The position numbers and the translations under genes were made by a program. A DNA stretch of 64,000 nucleotides from Lysinibacillus telephonicus (GTDB lineage Bacteria; Bacillota; Bacilli; Bacillales_A; Planococcaceae). Below the pieces are notes generated by a model. That model did not search any database, was not told the origin of the DNA, and worked only from the letters and a program-made list of their open reading frames with translations. Below are positions 62,035 to 64,000 of this stretch, piece by piece. How positions within the stretch are numbered: position 1 is the first letter of the stretch; each line of letters begins with the position of its first letter. The stretch spans positions 28,692 through 92,691 of the forward strand of contig NZ_RXNR01000009.1 in assembly GCF_003966145.1 (NCBI RefSeq), read 5' to 3'.

Positions 62035-62074
62035 AAACAATCCTAATGAGTATTCAATAGGATTGTTTTTCTTT
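62035..62074. terminator. Terminator between yvqK and the HXXEE gene
   Basis: AAACAATCCTA and TAGGATTGTTT arms with a 12-base loop, then TTCTTTTT. It lies between convergent genes. Confidence 0.82.
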
Positions 62075-62611
62075 TTAAATTACCTTTTTTCCAATCGAAT
62101 GTGCAATTAACAATACTGGAACCATCAACAAAACAAATGGAAGGCATATAAAAATAAAGTTCCATGTAATAATTTCATTCGTTAATAGTGTTCGGAACAA
62201 AATGATGCTATATGGAATGAGAAGTATTAACGACGTAAATGCACCGGGAGTATACGCTCTAAGAAATATAGATTGGCCAATATGAATAAATGAATGAAGG
62301 AAAAAGGTTAATGTAACTACTACAAAAAAGGCAATATTTCCAAAAGGTCCTCCATTTATATATTGATTTGCCATCATCGTTGAACTGCTGACAAATAAAA
62401 AAATGACAAGCACTGCTACAGAGAATTGCGCAGTTGACATTGAAAGCTGATCTATAATTGCGTTTGCCATTTTTCTTGGCAGTTTTTTATTAATAAGCGT
62501 TGAATTTTTCTGAAGCCATTTTTCAGCTAGAATGATTTCCTCAAAATCATGAAATATAAAGATAATAATGAAAATCCAAATAATTGTTTGTATATCGAAC
62601 CAATCATTCAT
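62075..62611 (-). CDS. HXXEE-domain membrane protein
   Basis: 178 residues with about five hydrophobic segments. FHDFEEIILAEKWL near residue 20 is the HXXEE motif, and HSFIHIGQSIFLRAYTPG supplies the second His pair, as in metal-dependent membrane enzymes of this family. Function unknown. The ATG (MNDWFDIQT) follows GAGGAG at 7 bases; a TTG five codons earlier overlaps that site. Confidence 0.75.
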   Translation of the reverse strand: MNDWFDIQTIIWIFIIIFIFHDFEEIILAEKWLQKNSTLINKKLPRKMANAIIDQLSMSTAQFSVAVLVIFLFVSSSTMMANQYINGGPFGNIAFFVVVTLTFFLHSFIHIGQSIFLRAYTPGAFTSLILLIPYSIILFRTLLTNEIITWNFIFICLPFVLLMVPVLLIAHSIGKKVI

Positions 62612-62670
62612 CGCGACACTCCTCAATTAATAAATCTTTCTTTCTTACATTATAATGGATGATTGTAAAA

Positions 62671-62717
62671 AGGAGGTAAAATAGAAATAGAAATTTTTAG
62701 TTACCTCCTGTTTTTTA
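62671..62717. terminator. Terminator-like hairpin upstream of the HXXEE gene
   Basis: AGGAGGTAA and TTACCTCCT, perfect arms with a 21-base A/T loop and T-runs on both strands. On the minus strand it would sit in the HXXEE leader and could attenuate it. No gene precedes it on the plus strand. The rest of the gap to 62981 is A/T-rich. Confidence 0.5.
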
Positions 62718-62981
62718 TTAACGGCGTCTAGGCAATTGTTTTTTATTTCAATCTCGTAACATACTTGGCTTTCTTAAATAAGAGAGTCTGTATTCATGGT
62801 ATAATTTTCCTGATTAATGAAGGGAGTTTATTTGTCAGTTAAAACTAAATCAAAAGTAGAATATTCGAACACTTAGAGAGCGATTCTTTCGTTATCGACT
62901 TTGTAAATACTTACATATTCTTATAGATATATGGTTTTCACTCGATAAACTGATTATAAAACCATCTAAGGAGTTCTCACT

Positions 62982-63299
62982 ATGCCACCGTTAATTTCAA
63001 CCCTATTATTTTACAGCACCACCCTCTATTTCATTTTTTTATTTTTATTTGTGTTTTTTAGAGTTATTGTTTTTAATTTTGCTTTAAAAGATATTAAACG
63101 CCCGTTAAGTATCGGATACGATATATCCCTATTTATCTTTACATCCGTTTGGCTATTGAGTTTACACATGAAGGATATGATGTATTACGGCTACGACTCC
63201 CCTGCATTATTTATAGCTGCATCGGCTTATGTATTTTCGATTTTCGACTTTATATACAATTTTATTCTCTACAAAAAAATTAAATCCACGAGTCCATAA
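62982..63299 (+). CDS. Small membrane protein, 105 aa
   Basis: Three hydrophobic segments (about 8-30, 45-60 and 75-96) with a basic KKIKSTSP tail. TAAGGAG lies before the ATG. The last codons overlap a hairpin (63282-63310, AAATCCACGAGT/ACTCGTGGATTT) that serves as its terminator. No family recognised. Confidence 0.6.
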   Translation: MPPLISTLLFYSTTLYFIFLFLFVFFRVIVFNFALKDIKRPLSIGYDISLFIFTSVWLLSLHMKDMMYYGYDSPALFIAASAYVFSIFDFIYNFILYKKIKSTSP

Positions 63300-63310
63300 C
63301 TCGTGGATTT

Positions 63311-64000
63311 CAGGTTGTTGACAAAAGACCTTCAGAATGGGCTTATTCTGAAGGTCTTTTGTAATTTTAATAGATTATTGGGTATTTAACCGACTTATTT
63401 GGGGTAAAAACACTCTTCGAGTATTATATTTTAGGCCATTTCTGAAGCTTGCCACGTCCAATTAGCAAGCTTTTTTAAATTCATGGCAGCAAAAGTAAGC
63501 ATCGCCTGCATAGACAATTTTTTAATTCCACGTAGGGTTGTCCATCGCATACCATGCTTTTCTTTTGCATCTGCAAAGACACGTTCAATCGTTTCTTTAC
63601 GTCTAGCATATATTTGTTTGATATCACTTTGATGACGAAGATGATCCGCTTCCTCTACATGATGTGCCCAAATATGACGTTCAATGATTTTTCTGTGATC
63701 CTTACTACTTGTACATTGAGTAAGTAAAGGACAGTTTACACACTGAGTAGGGTTTGATTTATATTGGCGTTTCCCATCTTTAGTCGTTGTCGTATATTTA
63801 AGGACTTGCCCTTCCGGGCAAAGATAGCAATCATAATACTCATCATAGACATATTCATGTTTGCGTAAAAATCCATCCTTTGTTTTTGGTCGTGTATAAG
63901 GAAGTGCTGGTTGAATATCATGTTCAAATAAGAATTTAGTAATCGCAGGTGTTTTATAAGCAGCATCGGCAGCAACAGCAAGTGGCTTTTTCACTTTTTC
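63311..64000 (-). mobile_element. IS1182-family insertion sequence, partial
   Basis: The transposase C terminus is followed by non-coding sequence ending near an 18-bp perfect inverted repeat (ACAAAAGACCTTCAGAAT / ATTCTGAAGGTCTTTTGT, 63321-63362), which probably acts as the element's end-proximal terminator. The exact end and target duplication cannot be fixed because the other end is outside the window. Confidence 0.75.
63431..64000 (-). CDS. IS1182-family transposase, C-terminal part
   Basis: At least 187 residues, open at the window edge. It contains the DDE-type AVAADAAYKT segment, a cysteine cluster (CYLCPEGQ..CVNCPLLTQC) and the RKETIERVFADAKEKHGMRW motif with the catalytic Glu, followed by LTFAAMNLKKLA, all typical of IS1182 transposases. 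No internal stop is seen in the visible part. Confidence 0.88.
   Translation of the reverse strand, partial: EKVKKPLAVAADAAYKTPAITKFLFEHDIQPALPYTRPKTKDGFLRKHEYVYDEYYDCYLCPEGQVLKYTTTTKDGKRQYKSNPTQCVNCPLLTQCTSSKDHRKIIERHIWAHHVEEADHLRHQSDIKQIYARRKETIERVFADAKEKHGMRWTTLRGIKKLSMQAMLTFAAMNLKKLANWTWQASEMA

Overview
The window is low-GC, densely coded Firmicute DNA. GerQ, RsfA, BshB2/YojF (bacillithiol), HemQ, LipL and the B. subtilis-like blocks ung-ywdI-ywdK-gerQ, lipL-rsfA-ywfO and ywhB-ywhD-pbpG-speB-ywiB-argS point to an endospore-forming member of the Bacillales. A Lysinibacillus/Solibacillus-type (Planococcaceae) host is my inference; no rRNA is present to confirm it.

Layout. 0-4.6 kb: metNIQ methionine importer, a 44-aa orphan, a P-loop kinase gene cut by an in-frame stop, and a LysE exporter. 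5-15 kb: methionine-salvage type aminotransferase (mtnE) and omega-amidase (mtnU) on opposite strands, an unknown lipoprotein, a DUF2262 protein, a nicotinamidase, an SDR, an SOS-controlled Y-family polymerase with a YolD partner, and a threonine-dehydrogenase-like epimerase. 15-20 kb: trpDCFBA on the minus strand behind a Trp-specific T-box leader, without trpE or trpG. 20-31 kb: preQ1 riboswitch-queT, a PF04392-type ABC importer (TrpXYZ-like), a NERD protein, ilvA, a YjiH-like membrane protein, yojF-bshB2 and pdxK. 30.7-43.5 kb: ung, ywdI, ywdK, M20 amidohydrolase, chemoreceptor, gerQ beside a decayed cwlJ, hemQ, lipL, rsfA, yuzB, ywfO, ywhB, ywhD. 43.8-50 kb: class A PBP, speB, ywiB, argS, with unusual repeats behind speB and argS. 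50-58.4 kb: a MerR regulator with acyl-CoA synthetase and acyl-CoA dehydrogenase, then a second dehydrogenase-like flavoprotein in an operon with a polar amino-acid (cystine-type) ABC importer. 58.6-62 kb: a cobalamin riboswitch controlling btuC, a btuD-cbiZ fusion and the PduO-type adenosyltransferase. The right edge enters an IS1182-family element.

Regulation is unusually readable: a T-box, preQ1-I and cobalamin riboswitches, a LexA box, a MerR-type 19-bp-spacer promoter with a palindromic operator, and many intrinsic terminators.

The most unusual signals are repeats. The 3' ends of speB and argS are duplicated directly downstream of the genes with periods of 106 and 107 bp, and the copies are separated by the same 31-32 bp hairpin module. 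A separate family of 21-bp tandem repeats with a TTATGTGCG core occurs at two loci 22 kb apart. Two diverged copies of a longer intergenic repeat flank ywfO, and one of them contains 13 bp of the hairpin module. Other points are the relics of cwlJ beside an intact gerQ, the nonsense codon in the kinase gene, a large composite hairpin between ywhD and pbpG, and an extra 12-bp hairpin at the 5' end of the trp T-box transcript.
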